A stretch of 64,000 nucleotides of DNA from an uncultured Bacteroides sp. GTDB taxonomy: Bacteria > Bacteroidota > Bacteroidia > Bacteroidales > Bacteroidaceae. The position numbers and the translations under genes are program-made. Location: the NCBI RefSeq assembly GCF_937912035.1, contig NZ_CALDPF010000002.1:1-64000 (forward strand), read 5' to 3'. The notes below the pieces were generated by a model. The model was not told the DNA's origin. It was given only the letters and a program-made list of their open reading frames with translations, and made no database searches. Each line of letters begins with the position of its first letter. Positions within the stretch are counted from its first letter, which is position 1. Positions 54,363-63,379 of the stretch are shown piece after piece.

Positions 54363-55220
54363 TTAGTCTTTAGCCTGATGTACTGTAAGTTGTGGGAATG
54401 GGAAACCTATACCCTCTTTATTGAATGTCTCATAAACTTTCTTGTTGAAATCAAAATAAACATCCCAATAATTGGCTGTAGATGCCCATGCACGTACCTT
54501 TATGTCAACGCTACTTGCAGAAAGAGCCCCAAGACCGATAAATGGTGCAGGATCCTTAAGTATTCTATCGTCTTCATTAATTATACGTTCTATTACAGCT
54601 TTTACTTTTTCATAGTTTTCACCATATTCAACTCCAATAACCCATTCTGCACGACGTGTATCCTGCTTACTATAGTTTACCACTACATTACTACTCATAG
54701 AACCATTCGGAACATAAATGATTTTATTGTCAACAGTAGCCAAAATAGTGTGGAATATCTGTATTTCCTTTACTGTTCCACTTGCTCCAGGACCGTCAAT
54801 AAAATCTCCAACTTTAAATGGTTTGAAAACCAGAATTATAAGTCCACCGGCAAAGTTAGACAGGTTACCAGAAAGAGCCATACCAATTGCAACACCGGCA
54901 GAAGCAAGAATAGCAGCAAAGCTTGTAGTTTCAACACCTAAACGAGCAATAACAGCAAATGCCAATATTAAATTAAGAGTAATACTGAGAAGACTCTTTA
55001 AAAAAGTCTTTACGCTGATTTCCAGTTTGCGCTTTTCAAGGAATTTTGTCAATAACTTGCCTATTTGCTTAATTAGGAAACGTCCTATGACATATATCAG
55101 TATTGCTCCGATAATGTTTTTACCTGTTTCAATTCCCCAGTTGACAAGTTTGTCTAATACAGCTTCAATGTTTACTTTCGATGTAACGTTTGATGCAATG
55201 TTTAATAATGTAAGTAGCAT
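54363..55220 (-). CDS. mechanosensitive channel (MscS family)
   Basis: 285 residues: three N-terminal membrane helices (to ~110; the pore-lining helix with Gly/Ala pattern ASAGVAIGMALSGNLSNFAGGLIIL is at ~95-120) and the MscS beta domain (FKVGDFIDGPGASGTVKEI, YVPNGSMSSNVVVNYS) with a C-terminal alpha/beta domain. It opens on membrane tension to protect from osmotic downshock. It ends in the 54231 terminator. The tsaC-like gene 20 bases upstream may be co-transcribed. Confidence 0.95.
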   Translation of the reverse strand: MLLTLLNIASNVTSKVNIEAVLDKLVNWGIETGKNIIGAILIYVIGRFLIKQIGKLLTKFLEKRKLEISVKTFLKSLLSITLNLILAFAVIARLGVETTSFAAILASAGVAIGMALSGNLSNFAGGLIILVFKPFKVGDFIDGPGASGTVKEIQIFHTILATVDNKIIYVPNGSMSSNVVVNYSKQDTRRAEWVIGVEYGENYEKVKAVIERIINEDDRILKDPAPFIGLGALSASSVDIKVRAWASTANYWDVYFDFNKKVYETFNKEGIGFPFPQLTVHQAKD

Positions 55221-55240
55221 AAAATTTATTTATTTAAAAG

Positions 55241-55858
55241 TTATTCGTCCAATATACCTTTTCCCTGGCGGATTATTTCAGGCTCATCTTCAATACAGTT
55301 TACCACAGTTGATGGCTCTAAACCACCTATACCACCATCTATCACTATGTCTGTTTCGTTACCGAATTTTTCGAATATCAATTCCGGGTCGGTAACATAT
55401 TCCGGATCCTCATTTTCATCCATCGGAAGTGTAGTAGACAGGACTGGAGCATCTATCATCCGGCATATTTCCCTGATAATATCGTTGTCAGGTACACGTA
55501 TACCCACTTCCTTTCTGTTTCTGAATATTTTTGGCAAACGACTGTCTGCCTTCAAAATAAACGTAAAAGGACCTGGCAGATTTCGCTTCATAAGCTTGAA
55601 AGTCGTATTGCTGACTTTAGCATATTCGCTTATGTTACTTAAGTCATAACAAATAATAGACAGATGATGTTTACGAGGATCGATTTTTTTTAGTTTGCAA
55701 ATTCGTTCTATAGGACGTTCTTTAAGTGCATGACAACCTATGGCATACATTGTATCGGTGGGGTATATTACTATTCCTCCATCATTAAGAGTATCTGCGA
55801 TATTCTGCAGGGTGTCAATGCTATTGTTTTTACTGTACAGTTTAATAAATGTACCCAT
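55241..55858 (-). CDS. threonylcarbamoyl-AMP synthase (YrdC/Sua5 domain)
   Basis: 205-residue YrdC-domain protein. It should use threonine, bicarbonate and ATP to make threonylcarbamoyl-AMP for the t6A modification of tRNA. Family features: GGIVIYPTDTMYAIGC (~28-43), RNLPGPFTFILKAD (~88-101), EVGIRVPDN (~117-125) and the C-terminal STVVNC. It is short (no Sua5 C-terminal domain), so of TsaC/YciO type. YciO-like non-t6A roles cannot be excluded. Confidence 0.88.
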   Translation of the reverse strand: MGTFIKLYSKNNSIDTLQNIADTLNDGGIVIYPTDTMYAIGCHALKERPIERICKLKKIDPRKHHLSIICYDLSNISEYAKVSNTTFKLMKRNLPGPFTFILKADSRLPKIFRNRKEVGIRVPDNDIIREICRMIDAPVLSTTLPMDENEDPEYVTDPELIFEKFGNETDIVIDGGIGGLEPSTVVNCIEDEPEIIRQGKGILDE

Positions 55859-55915
55859 AATGCTTTTTGTATCTGAAGTTTTGCGAATATAATAAATAAT
55901 ATTGAGAAACCTTAA

Positions 55916-57913
55916 TTATTTCTGTTTCTTTCTCAATTCCTCTGCTATTCTGTATTGTATTTCTGCCTCATATTCCATTCCGACTGCCTCAAGTGCTTCA
56001 CCAAAAAACTGGTGAGCCCCAGGATTATCAGGTTTCAGACTTGTGGCTCTGTCCAGATCGGAAACCGCTTCCTCTGTTCTGCCTGTAAAGAGTCTAAGCT
56101 TTCCACGGTTATATATGGCTTTAAAATTGTTTGGCTCTATCAGTAGTGCATGATTGAGGCAATTTTCAGCTTCTTCTATATTATCCTCATCAAAATAAGT
56201 CACCCCTTTCCTCACCCATGCATCAACAAACTCCGGATACAGTTCTATTGCTTTATCGAAATTGGCATGCGCCGCTCTGGTGTCTTTAGCTTTTGTAATA
56301 CATTCATTACCCATGAGGTAGTATTCATACGCATATTTTTTCAAATTTTCCTTTTGCCTGCGAAGCTCATCCTTAAGTGCCTTGTTCTCATCTCTCAGCT
56401 TATTGATTACACTTAATTTCTTTCTTATAAATCTCTGTATAATAGGCTTTTCTATATCATATCGACTATGTATAGCTTTAAAAAAACTATCAAGAAATTC
56501 AGCAAAATGACCTTTATCAAATTCTTTCACTGCCTTTTCATATTCAATGTCAGCCTGAGCCTTTTTCATGGCACGGTCTATTGACATACTGTCATTGAAC
56601 TTTTGGGCAAACTCTGCTATCTCAGGTTTTACGAATATGTCTGTACGTGCAATTTCCTTTTTCAACTGAATACCATCAAGAGAAGTACACCGGCTTAGTG
56701 CAACGTATGTTTGTCCGCCGGCAAACACTCCTCCGGTAAAATCTATAATCACACGGTTGAATGTCAGCCCCTGACTCTTATGGACAGTAATAGCCCATGC
56801 AAGCTTAATTGGAAATTGTTTGAATGTACCTAGTTCCTCTTCTTCTATTTTCTTTTCCTGCTCGTTATAGTGGTATCGTATGTTGCTCCAACTTTCCTGC
56901 TCTACATAGAATTCCCTTCCTTCCTCAGTTGTGATGCTAATGCTTCCGTCAGCCACGAATCCTGTAATTGTACCCAATGTACCGTTTACCCAGCGTTTTT
57001 CCATATCGTTCTTTATGAAAATTATCTGGGCACCTTTTTTTACAGTCAGTTCCATATTGGTAGGGAGACTGCTTTCCGGAAACTCGCCTTTTATCTCACC
57101 TTTCAAAACTACTGGTGGACTGTCCAACTCATCAAGTTTTCTTTCATTTATATAATCCACACTGTCTCTCCTTGTAGCGAGAGTGATGTACATATCGTTT
57201 TCGTTTTTTAAAATAGGTGCGTTGAAACGCGTATTAAGTAGTTGCAAGTCGGCTGCACGCACAGTATTGTTTCGTATATGATCAAGTATACCGACAAATG
57301 CCTTATCTGTTTGTCGGTATACCTTTTTAAGTTCTATTGAAACAAGTTCCATCTGACGGAATACATTTGCTGAGAAGAAATACGGATTAGAATAGAACTT
57401 GCTGAGTATTTCTTTTTCATCACTTTTCACAACAGGTTCCAACTGAAAGACATCTCCAACGAGTAACAACTGTTTACCTCCGAAAGGTTCACGCATATTG
57501 CCGGAATATACTCTTAAAATTTTATCAATAAAATCAATAATATCTGCCCTGACCATAGAAATCTCGTCTATAATTATCAGCTCAAGGCTTTTAAGAAGTT
57601 TCCTATGGTTGGAAGTATACTTAAGCGATTCATGTAGCCTAGCGCCTTTGAATTTGGGATCATCAGGAAGCAAAGGATGAAACGGAAGTTTAAAAAAACT
57701 GTGCATCGTACTTCCTCCTGCATTAATAGCCGCAATACCTGTAGGCGCCAAAACAACATATTTCTTCTTAGTGTTCTGACATATATACCTCAGAAAAGTT
57801 GATTTTCCAGTACCTGCTTTTCCAGTAAGAAAAACGGACTGATGTGTATATTGAATTAAATTTAATGCGTTCTGGAACTCTTGATTGCTTATGTCTATAC
57901 CTGATACAGTCAT
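55916..57913 (-). CDS. PIF1-like helicase with C-terminal TPR repeats
   Basis: 665 residues. Helicase core (~1-450): Walker A GKAGTGKSTFLRYI (31-44), Walker B LIIIDEISMVRAD, and the C-terminal UvrD_C_2-like block VHKSQGLTFNRVIIDF (~380). This fits the PIF1/RRM3 or RecD2-like superfamily 1B. A coiled-coil linker (~490-540) and about three TPR repeats (~550-660; YAYEYYLMGNECITKAKD, HANFDKAIELYPEFVDAW) follow. It likely unwinds DNA or RNA-DNA hybrids, with the TPR part mediating protein contacts. It stands alone. Confidence 0.9.
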   Translation of the reverse strand: MTVSGIDISNQEFQNALNLIQYTHQSVFLTGKAGTGKSTFLRYICQNTKKKYVVLAPTGIAAINAGGSTMHSFFKLPFHPLLPDDPKFKGARLHESLKYTSNHRKLLKSLELIIIDEISMVRADIIDFIDKILRVYSGNMREPFGGKQLLLVGDVFQLEPVVKSDEKEILSKFYSNPYFFSANVFRQMELVSIELKKVYRQTDKAFVGILDHIRNNTVRAADLQLLNTRFNAPILKNENDMYITLATRRDSVDYINERKLDELDSPPVVLKGEIKGEFPESSLPTNMELTVKKGAQIIFIKNDMEKRWVNGTLGTITGFVADGSISITTEEGREFYVEQESWSNIRYHYNEQEKKIEEEELGTFKQFPIKLAWAITVHKSQGLTFNRVIIDFTGGVFAGGQTYVALSRCTSLDGIQLKKEIARTDIFVKPEIAEFAQKFNDSMSIDRAMKKAQADIEYEKAVKEFDKGHFAEFLDSFFKAIHSRYDIEKPIIQRFIRKKLSVINKLRDENKALKDELRRQKENLKKYAYEYYLMGNECITKAKDTRAAHANFDKAIELYPEFVDAWVRKGVTYFDEDNIEEAENCLNHALLIEPNNFKAIYNRGKLRLFTGRTEEAVSDLDRATSLKPDNPGAHQFFGEALEAVGMEYEAEIQYRIAEELRKKQK

Positions 57914-58014
57914 TATGTGGACAGTAAATTTCTTTTTATATATTTTTGTTCTGCATGCGAATATAGCAATTAAATTTTAAAGTTAGGATTATTATACACA
58001 TCATTTATTGGTAT

Positions 58015-58049
58015 GAAAAAAGCGCCTGTAAAGTAATACAGACGCCTTT
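58015..58049 (-). terminator. terminator of the small-protein unit
   Basis: AAAGCGCCTGTA (58019-58030) and TACAGACGCCTTT (58037-58049) form a hairpin with one mismatch. On the minus strand it is followed by six T's, ending transcripts that come from the 32-residue frame. Confidence 0.75.
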
Positions 58050-58110
58050 CTTTATTTTCAGGCCTCACGGTCATAATCTTCAAACTACAAGGGTCATTAT
58101 GACCCGTTTT

Positions 58111-58209
58111 TTACTTTCTGTTTGCCATGTTTTCATTCAACATTACATAACCCCAAATCATTGGGTTAGCATTGGCAATCTTGTTAAAAATACTTTTTAC
58201 CTTTTTCAT
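58111..58209 (-). CDS. 32-residue small protein (putative)
   Basis: A 33-codon frame: begins MKKVKSIFNKIANAN, contains the hydrophobic middle MIWGYVML and ends ANRK. A good Shine-Dalgarno AAAGGA lies 7 bases before the ATG. A -7 box (58373-58380) and a terminator (58015-58049) bracket it, so it appears to be a stand-alone transcription unit. The basic N-terminus plus central hydrophobic patch suggests a short amphipathic or membrane-interacting peptide. I recall no named family. It could also be a non-coding RNA with an accidental frame. Confidence 0.6.
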   Translation of the reverse strand: MKKVKSIFNKIANANPMIWGYVMLNENMANRK

Positions 58210-58372
58210 AATGTTATCCTTTCTTCTTTAAGTTAATAATAACTTTTCTTTTTTCTCGGGCGAGCCTCACGGCCGGCCTTCGATTTTTACCTTAATCATT
58301 TTACCTATTAACCTTAAAATTATTTATGTGTTTAGTTAAGTTTAGGACCTTTCGGTCTTTAATTACACTGCA
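58210..58372 (-). other. GC-rich structured 5' leader of the small protein
   Basis: Predicted mRNA leader of ~160 bases. It holds a GGACC-TTTC-GGTC hairpin (about 58346-58360) and a GC-rich stretch (58258-58280) that contrasts with the AT-rich flanks. GCCTCACGG at 58264-58272 recurs at 58062-58070 after the frame. Pairing between parts of the leader and the ribosome-binding region is possible. Confidence 0.5.
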
Positions 58373-58380
58373 AAGATAAG
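58373..58380 (-). promoter_or_regulatory. -7 box of the small-protein unit
   Basis: TATCTTTG on the minus strand; a TTTG (complement of 58396-58399) lies 15 bases upstream, close to but shorter than the usual spacing. Confidence 0.55.
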
Positions 58381-58399
58381 GCCTTTTTCTTTACAAAAT

Positions 58400-58618
58400 A
58401 TGTTATACGACATATTTTTCTATTTTTACAGCTTTTTATTGATGTATATCAAAAAAAAGTATTATAGCTGCAATTCTGTCATGTAACATTGTCGGTTAGA
58501 CCTACTATACTATCAATAAAGATGAGTAATAAAATTATTGCTATAAACTCAAGAATAATAGTTTTTTTGTAAGAAAGTATAAATAATATTATTATATTTA
58601 CAGATATAAAAATATTTT
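58400..58618. other. AT-rich divergent spacer before the histidine kinase
   Basis: An AT-rich gap between the small-protein promoter and the kinase gene. No other gene, repeat or RNA structure was recognised. Confidence 0.5.
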
Positions 58619-58624
58619 ATGATT

Positions 58625-60523
58625 ATGGTAAAGAAAATCTTGTTTTTTTGTATTATTGGGTTTGTATGTTCAGAATATACCATTGCCAGTTCACCAAGAA
58701 TAGACAGTTTGAGAAAAGAATTGTCAGAAATTAATAATGACTCTCAAGTAGAACGTCTTGCCGAAATTAATCTCCTGTTAAGTGAGGAATATGAGTCTGC
58801 AAATTCAGATTCATCAAATTATTTTACAGATAAAGGATTAGAGTTATACAATAAACCAGACTATAGCAGTTGGACATACCTTAGACTACTTAATTCAAAA
58901 GCCACATATTATTACTCTGTAGGTGAATTTAAAAAAGCAAAATCATTGTATCTGGATTTACTGTACCATGCATCTAAAATGAAAGAACGCTTATATGATT
59001 TTGAAGCTACCGTTTCGATGTCGACTGGTGTCACTTACAGAAAACTAGGCCTTCCAGATTCAACACTTTACTATTATAATATAGCTATTGATTATGGAAA
59101 GATTGCCGGCGACAAGAGCACTCTATCATCGATTTATTATAATATTGGAGCTATGTATTTCGCTAGCGAGAGATATGATGATGCACTGTCTAATGCAGAA
59201 ATTGCCGCAAAATATGCAGAAGAGATAAATGATGTCAATATGTACATGTATGCCAGAATTCTGCTGGCTTCCGCTTATTCTAGAATGAAGAAATATAGTG
59301 AAGGAGCTGAGATTCTGAAAGATAATATTGAGAAAGCTATCAAAAATAATTTTACATTATTGGCCATGAGTTCTTTCAGTCCATTACTCAGTAACTATCA
59401 GCTATGGGGAAAAAAGGATTCTGCAAGAATTTACCTTCAGAAATATGAAAAGTATATAAATGACATTCCTTCAGGTAGTCCTACAGCTTTAGAAATGACA
59501 GCAGTACGTGCAAGCCTTTATAACTGGATGGGAGAATATAGGAAGAGTCTTGATTTACTGCTAAATAATCCGCAAATTCTTTCTCAAGTCTCGTATGAGG
59601 CTTATAACAGATTATTGGCGCATAATTATGAGGGATTGGGTGACTATAAAAATGCATTCAAAAAAATTCAGGATGCTTATGCTTACAGTGACTCTTTGAT
59701 GAAAACACGCATAAACAGCGAAATGTCAGAACTTAATGCCAAACTTAACATAAATGCAAAAGAACTTGAAATTTCAAGACTTGAGAATGAACATGCTCGT
59801 CAGAAGGCAGCTAACGTTAGATTAGGAATTTATCTGGGTGCAGTCATTATACTATTGTCTATAATAATATTAATGCTACAACATAAACGTAAGATTCAAC
59901 AAAAAGAATCAGAACTGGTTTCTGCAAAACGATATATAGAAGGACTTGAAAATGAGCGCAAAAGACTTGCAAAAGATTTACATGATGGAGTATGCAGTGA
60001 CTTGCTTGGCGTAATAATGCAGGTTAAAAGAAAAGAAGTATCAGAAGAAGAAAAAAATAATATTATAAATCTACTTGAGAATATCAGAATTGGAGTAAGA
60101 TCAATTTCTCACGAACTCATGCCGCCAAGTTTCCAATTCACTGATTTAGATGAAATGTTATATAATTACTTTATAAAGACTGAAGAACAGACAGGAATAC
60201 ACATTGAATATAATTCTGTTTCCGATACAGACTGGAAACATCTTCCCCATAAGGTCGGTTACGAGGTATACCGTATAATGCAAGAAATATTAAGTAATAT
60301 AGTAAGACATGACAATGTCAAAAACATTCAGATAAAAATGGCTCATAAAGGTGGAATTCTAAGTCTAAATGTTTTTTATGACGGTAAATGGAATGATAAA
60401 TACCACGAGGGAGACGGTATAGGAATGCGCACTATTGATGACAGACTGAAGACAATAGGCGGATCTTATTCTGTTAAAAAGGACAATTATGTATCTATTA
60501 ATATAAACGTAAAACTGCCATAA
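58625..60523 (+). CDS. TPR-containing sensor histidine kinase (HisKA_3)
   Basis: A 632-residue kinase. After a signal peptide (MVKKILFFCIIGFVCSEY), a periplasmic TPR-repeat domain (~30-375), one membrane helix (~397-415, YLGAVIILLSIIILML) and a coiled linker lead to the NarL-type HisKA_3 domain (RLAKDLHDGVCSDLLG, phosphorylated His) and a short HATPase domain (QEILSNIVRH N box, DGIGMRTIDDR G box). The TPR part probably senses an envelope signal. I start at ATG 58625 rather than 58619. The response-regulator gene follows. Confidence 0.92.
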   Translation: MVKKILFFCIIGFVCSEYTIASSPRIDSLRKELSEINNDSQVERLAEINLLLSEEYESANSDSSNYFTDKGLELYNKPDYSSWTYLRLLNSKATYYYSVGEFKKAKSLYLDLLYHASKMKERLYDFEATVSMSTGVTYRKLGLPDSTLYYYNIAIDYGKIAGDKSTLSSIYYNIGAMYFASERYDDALSNAEIAAKYAEEINDVNMYMYARILLASAYSRMKKYSEGAEILKDNIEKAIKNNFTLLAMSSFSPLLSNYQLWGKKDSARIYLQKYEKYINDIPSGSPTALEMTAVRASLYNWMGEYRKSLDLLLNNPQILSQVSYEAYNRLLAHNYEGLGDYKNAFKKIQDAYAYSDSLMKTRINSEMSELNAKLNINAKELEISRLENEHARQKAANVRLGIYLGAVIILLSIIILMLQHKRKIQQKESELVSAKRYIEGLENERKRLAKDLHDGVCSDLLGVIMQVKRKEVSEEEKNNIINLLENIRIGVRSISHELMPPSFQFTDLDEMLYNYFIKTEEQTGIHIEYNSVSDTDWKHLPHKVGYEVYRIMQEILSNIVRHDNVKNIQIKMAHKGGILSLNVFYDGKWNDKYHEGDGIGMRTIDDRLKTIGGSYSVKKDNYVSININVKLP

Positions 60524-60638
60524 ATGTTAGGAGAAGCGTAAAAAATCACGGTTTTCAGTGAATTTTGTTTCTTTATATTTATGTTTCTTTGCATTGAAAA
60601 ACAATTGTTATGTTGCAAATGAACGTAATTTAAATGTT

Positions 60639-61325
60639 ATGATTTTGGATATGGATGAAATGAAAAACACTAATCCGTCAGTTTTGCTGGTAGATGACCA
60701 TGCATTAATTCTTCAAGGAATTAAATTTATAGTAGATGAAATTCAAGGAATAGGAGAAGTGTGCACAGCATCTTCTGGCTCTGAAGCCATAGCATTAATG
60801 AAAAATAAAAAATTTGATGTATTCCTGCTTGATATAGAATTACCAGACTTGAGTGGTTTCGATCTTTTAGAAATTATCAGAAATAAATATCCTGAATCGC
60901 GCATAATCATCAACACTATGCATGAAGAAACATGGATCGTAAAAAAAGTGATACAAATGGGAGTTAATGGTGTTATTCTTAAGTCTGCAGACACAGAAGA
61001 AATTAAATCGGCCTTGGAATGCGTACTAAAAGGGGAAAACTATTTTTGTGATGAATTCAATAGAATAAAAAGAAGATTAAGACTTAAAGGGGACACTCCG
61101 GATTATCAATCATTATTAACCAACCGAGAAATGGATGTACTGAGAGCCATATCTTTAGGTATGCAGACAAAAGAGATTGCAGAATCACTACATGTATCAG
61201 TAAATACAGTTGAATCACATAGGAAAAGTCTATTCTCAAAATTTGAAGTTAGAAATGCTGTAGAACTTGTATTAAAAGCAATAAACAATGGCATTATACA
61301 TCTTGATCCGAATAAGAATATCTGA
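60639..61325 (+). CDS. LuxR/NarL-type response regulator
   Basis: 228 residues: a receiver domain (~13-130) with acidic pocket DD in LLVDDHALI and phosphate acceptor Asp in LLDIELPDLSG, then a LuxR-type HTH (~165-225; NREMDVLRAISLGMQTKEIA, VSVNTVESHRKSLFSKFEVRN). Phosphorylation by the upstream kinase should allow DNA binding. I chose ATG 60639, since a -7-like TTTCTTTG lies at 60584-60591 after the 60558 alternative. The gap after the kinase gene is 115 bases, so the two may be expressed separately. Confidence 0.92.
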   Translation: MILDMDEMKNTNPSVLLVDDHALILQGIKFIVDEIQGIGEVCTASSGSEAIALMKNKKFDVFLLDIELPDLSGFDLLEIIRNKYPESRIIINTMHEETWIVKKVIQMGVNGVILKSADTEEIKSALECVLKGENYFCDEFNRIKRRLRLKGDTPDYQSLLTNREMDVLRAISLGMQTKEIAESLHVSVNTVESHRKSLFSKFEVRNAVELVLKAINNGIIHLDPNKNI

Positions 61326-61370
61326 TTTCAGATACAAAATAAAATAACCTCTAAAAATTTCATAAATAAC

Positions 61371-61412
61371 AAAGGGCAACACCTTTCAACATTTTGATTG
61401 GAATTGCCCTTT
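61371..61412. terminator. bidirectional terminator between response regulator and YeiH genes
   Basis: AAAGGGCAA (61371-61379) and TTGCCCTTT (61404-61412) flank a 24-base loop, with T-rich sequence on both sides. It serves two convergent genes. Confidence 0.7.
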
Positions 61413-61441
61413 ATTTCTAGTTTATGATATACTACGACATA

Positions 61442-62518
61442 TTATCCTAAAACAGGAACCAGATATTTCGTAATAAGATAGCCACCACCTACAAGCCATA
61501 TATAAAGGATTCCTGCCAAAACAAATGGTTTAGCGCCTGCCTGTTTGAACTTGTCTATACTTGTATCAGTTCCCAAAGCCGTCATGGCCATTGTAAGCAT
61601 AAAGGTATCTATATACTCGATTGCTCCGTTCAGAGGAATTTCTTTTACGCTATCCACACCAAGGAGATATTGAAGCAATGAGTTAACACATATTATACCT
61701 ATAAAACCGAAAGCAAACCATGGAATAGTGATTTTACTTTTCTGCGCTTTACCGTTTACATCTTTTGACTTACGTCCTGACAATGCTATACCCATTATCA
61801 CAAGAACAGGGGCAAGCATCATAACACGAATCATTTTAGTGATTGTAGCTGTACCAGCAATTCCCAATGAATCAGTCGGATCCATTGCATTACCAGCTCC
61901 AGCCACATGTGCAACTTCATGTAATGTACTTCCTGTATATATTGCCACACCTGTATCTCCCAAAGCATCCAGCATTCCTGAACGATACATTATCGGATAA
62001 AGAAACATTGATATTGTTCCGAATATGACCACTGTTGAAACAGCAATGGCTGTTTTATGACCTTCACATTTTACTACAGGCTCAGCTCCAAGCACAGCAG
62101 CAGCACCACAAATAGCACTACCTGTAGCAGTCATCAATGATGTATCAGCATCCATTTTCAGTAATTTACCTAACCACACTCCTAGAAATATAGTTCCTGC
62201 CACAATTATTGTATCAATCACTACAGCCGGAATTCCCACTGCAGCCACTTGTGTAAGAGTTAATCGGAAACCATATAGCACAATTCCGGCACGAAGAATC
62301 TGCTTGGTACAGAATTTAATACCCGGTACCCATGTCTCAGGCAATTTATTTCTAAGGCTATTAGCATAAAGCATACCTAAAATTATACCTACTATCAGCG
62401 GACTGAATGACAGACTTTTTACAAAAGGAATTTCTGAAATGTAAAAAGCAGCGAAAGAGAATAATGCGATAAGTAAAATACCATGTATGGTATTGGCGCG
62501 ATTTTCTTTTGTAAACAT
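61442..62518 (-). CDS. YeiH family membrane transporter (putative sulfate exporter)
   Basis: 358 residues with about ten membrane helices, UPF0324/YeiH-type. Signature segments: GMLYANSLRNKLPETWVPGIKFC (~40-62), AICGAAAVLGAEPVVKC (~140) and TGSTLHEVAHVAGAG (~205). YeiH homologues have been proposed to export sulfate or related anions; evidence for this gene is family-based. I start at ATG 62518 because a TATCTTTG -7 box (62559-62566) lies between it and the longer open-frame start at 62572. Confidence 0.88.
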   Translation of the reverse strand: MFTKENRANTIHGILLIALFSFAAFYISEIPFVKSLSFSPLIVGIILGMLYANSLRNKLPETWVPGIKFCTKQILRAGIVLYGFRLTLTQVAAVGIPAVVIDTIIVAGTIFLGVWLGKLLKMDADTSLMTATGSAICGAAAVLGAEPVVKCEGHKTAIAVSTVVIFGTISMFLYPIMYRSGMLDALGDTGVAIYTGSTLHEVAHVAGAGNAMDPTDSLGIAGTATITKMIRVMMLAPVLVIMGIALSGRKSKDVNGKAQKSKITIPWFAFGFIGIICVNSLLQYLLGVDSVKEIPLNGAIEYIDTFMLTMAMTALGTDTSIDKFKQAGAKPFVLAGILYIWLVGGGYLITKYLVPVLG

Positions 62519-62558
62519 ATCGTTATAGTTTAATGTTATAGTTTCTTGTTTTCGGCTG

Positions 62559-62566
62559 CAAAGATA
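62559..62566 (-). promoter_or_regulatory. -7 box for the YeiH gene
   Basis: TATCTTTG on the minus strand, 40 bases upstream of ATG 62518. No good -33 element. Confidence 0.55.
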
Positions 62567-62680
62567 GTGCATTTGACAATACGTTGTTTTTCATCTTATT
62601 TTATAGCTTATAACTTTTAGTAATAGCTAAAATGACGAATAAATACTGCTAGCTGCTTTTCCTATGTCGGGCATTATTGT

Positions 62681-62688
62681 TAATTTTG
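62681..62688 (+). promoter_or_regulatory. -7 box for the M15-like lipoprotein gene
   Basis: TAATTTTG matches TAnnTTTG 24 bases upstream of ATG 62713, supporting that start over 62677. Confidence 0.55.
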
Positions 62689-62712
62689 CATGCGAAATAT
62701 AAATATGACAAA

Positions 62713-63375
62713 ATGAAGAATCTAATTGGTATTTTTTGTGCTTTAGCTATCATTGTAGCAACATTTTCATCATGCAAAGACAAAAGCATGAAAATGAATA
62801 ATCCACGTAATATAAAAGGGGTGGTAAGTTATAAACGTTCGTTCGGTGATCTGAACGCCGTACAGTTAAAATCGGCTAAAGCTATCGGTATATCACCTGT
62901 AGCATCACGCGAGGAAGCAAAGAGTCTTAAAAACAAACTTGTAGAAATAGAACCTTGCGAATATTATGACATGGACTCATTAACCCACTCTATCCCCTAT
63001 CTTGTTCCTACAGCCAGTGTTTTACTTGAAAATATAGGCGAAAATTTTCTTGATTCACTCGAAAGCAAAGGACTTAATCCAAATAAGATTATTGTAACTT
63101 CGGTTACCCGCACTAAAGAGGATGTAAAACGTCTTAGACGTACTAATGTAAATGCATCTATGAACTCATGCCATTTTTACGGAACAACTTTTGATATAAG
63201 CTGGAAAAGATTTACAAAAGTCGAGGACCCTGACGGACGTCCAATGCAGGATGTGCGTGCAGACACACTAAAACTGGTTTTGGCTGAGGTTCTTCGTGAT
63301 CTTAAAAAAGAAGAAAGATGTTATGTCAAATATGAACTGAAACAAGGATGTTTCCATATAACAGCAAGAAAATAA
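62713..63375 (+). CDS. M15/DUF5715-like lipoprotein, possible peptidoglycan carboxypeptidase
   Basis: 220-residue lipoprotein (lipobox SSC, Cys21 of the chosen start). The C-terminal half matches the metal-site layout of D-Ala-D-Ala carboxypeptidases of the M15 type: His and Asp in SCHFYGTTFDISW (~153-165) and a final His in QGCFHITARK. It may trim peptidoglycan stem peptides in the periplasm. The canonical SxHxxGxAxD motif is altered (CHFYGTTFD), so activity is uncertain. truA starts 4 bases after its stop codon, so the two are probably co-transcribed. Confidence 0.7.
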   Translation: MKNLIGIFCALAIIVATFSSCKDKSMKMNNPRNIKGVVSYKRSFGDLNAVQLKSAKAIGISPVASREEAKSLKNKLVEIEPCEYYDMDSLTHSIPYLVPTASVLLENIGENFLDSLESKGLNPNKIIVTSVTRTKEDVKRLRRTNVNASMNSCHFYGTTFDISWKRFTKVEDPDGRPMQDVRADTLKLVLAEVLRDLKKEERCYVKYELKQGCFHITARK

Positions 63376-63379
63376 CAGG

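Noticed and set aside
54354..54941. 195-residue + strand frame opposite mscS
   Set aside because: Antisense to the MscS channel gene; no homology features.
58111..58209. Toxin-antitoxin type I toxin
   Set aside because: The peptide is basic with a single weak hydrophobic patch and no antisense RNA promoter was seen, so toxin status is unsupported.
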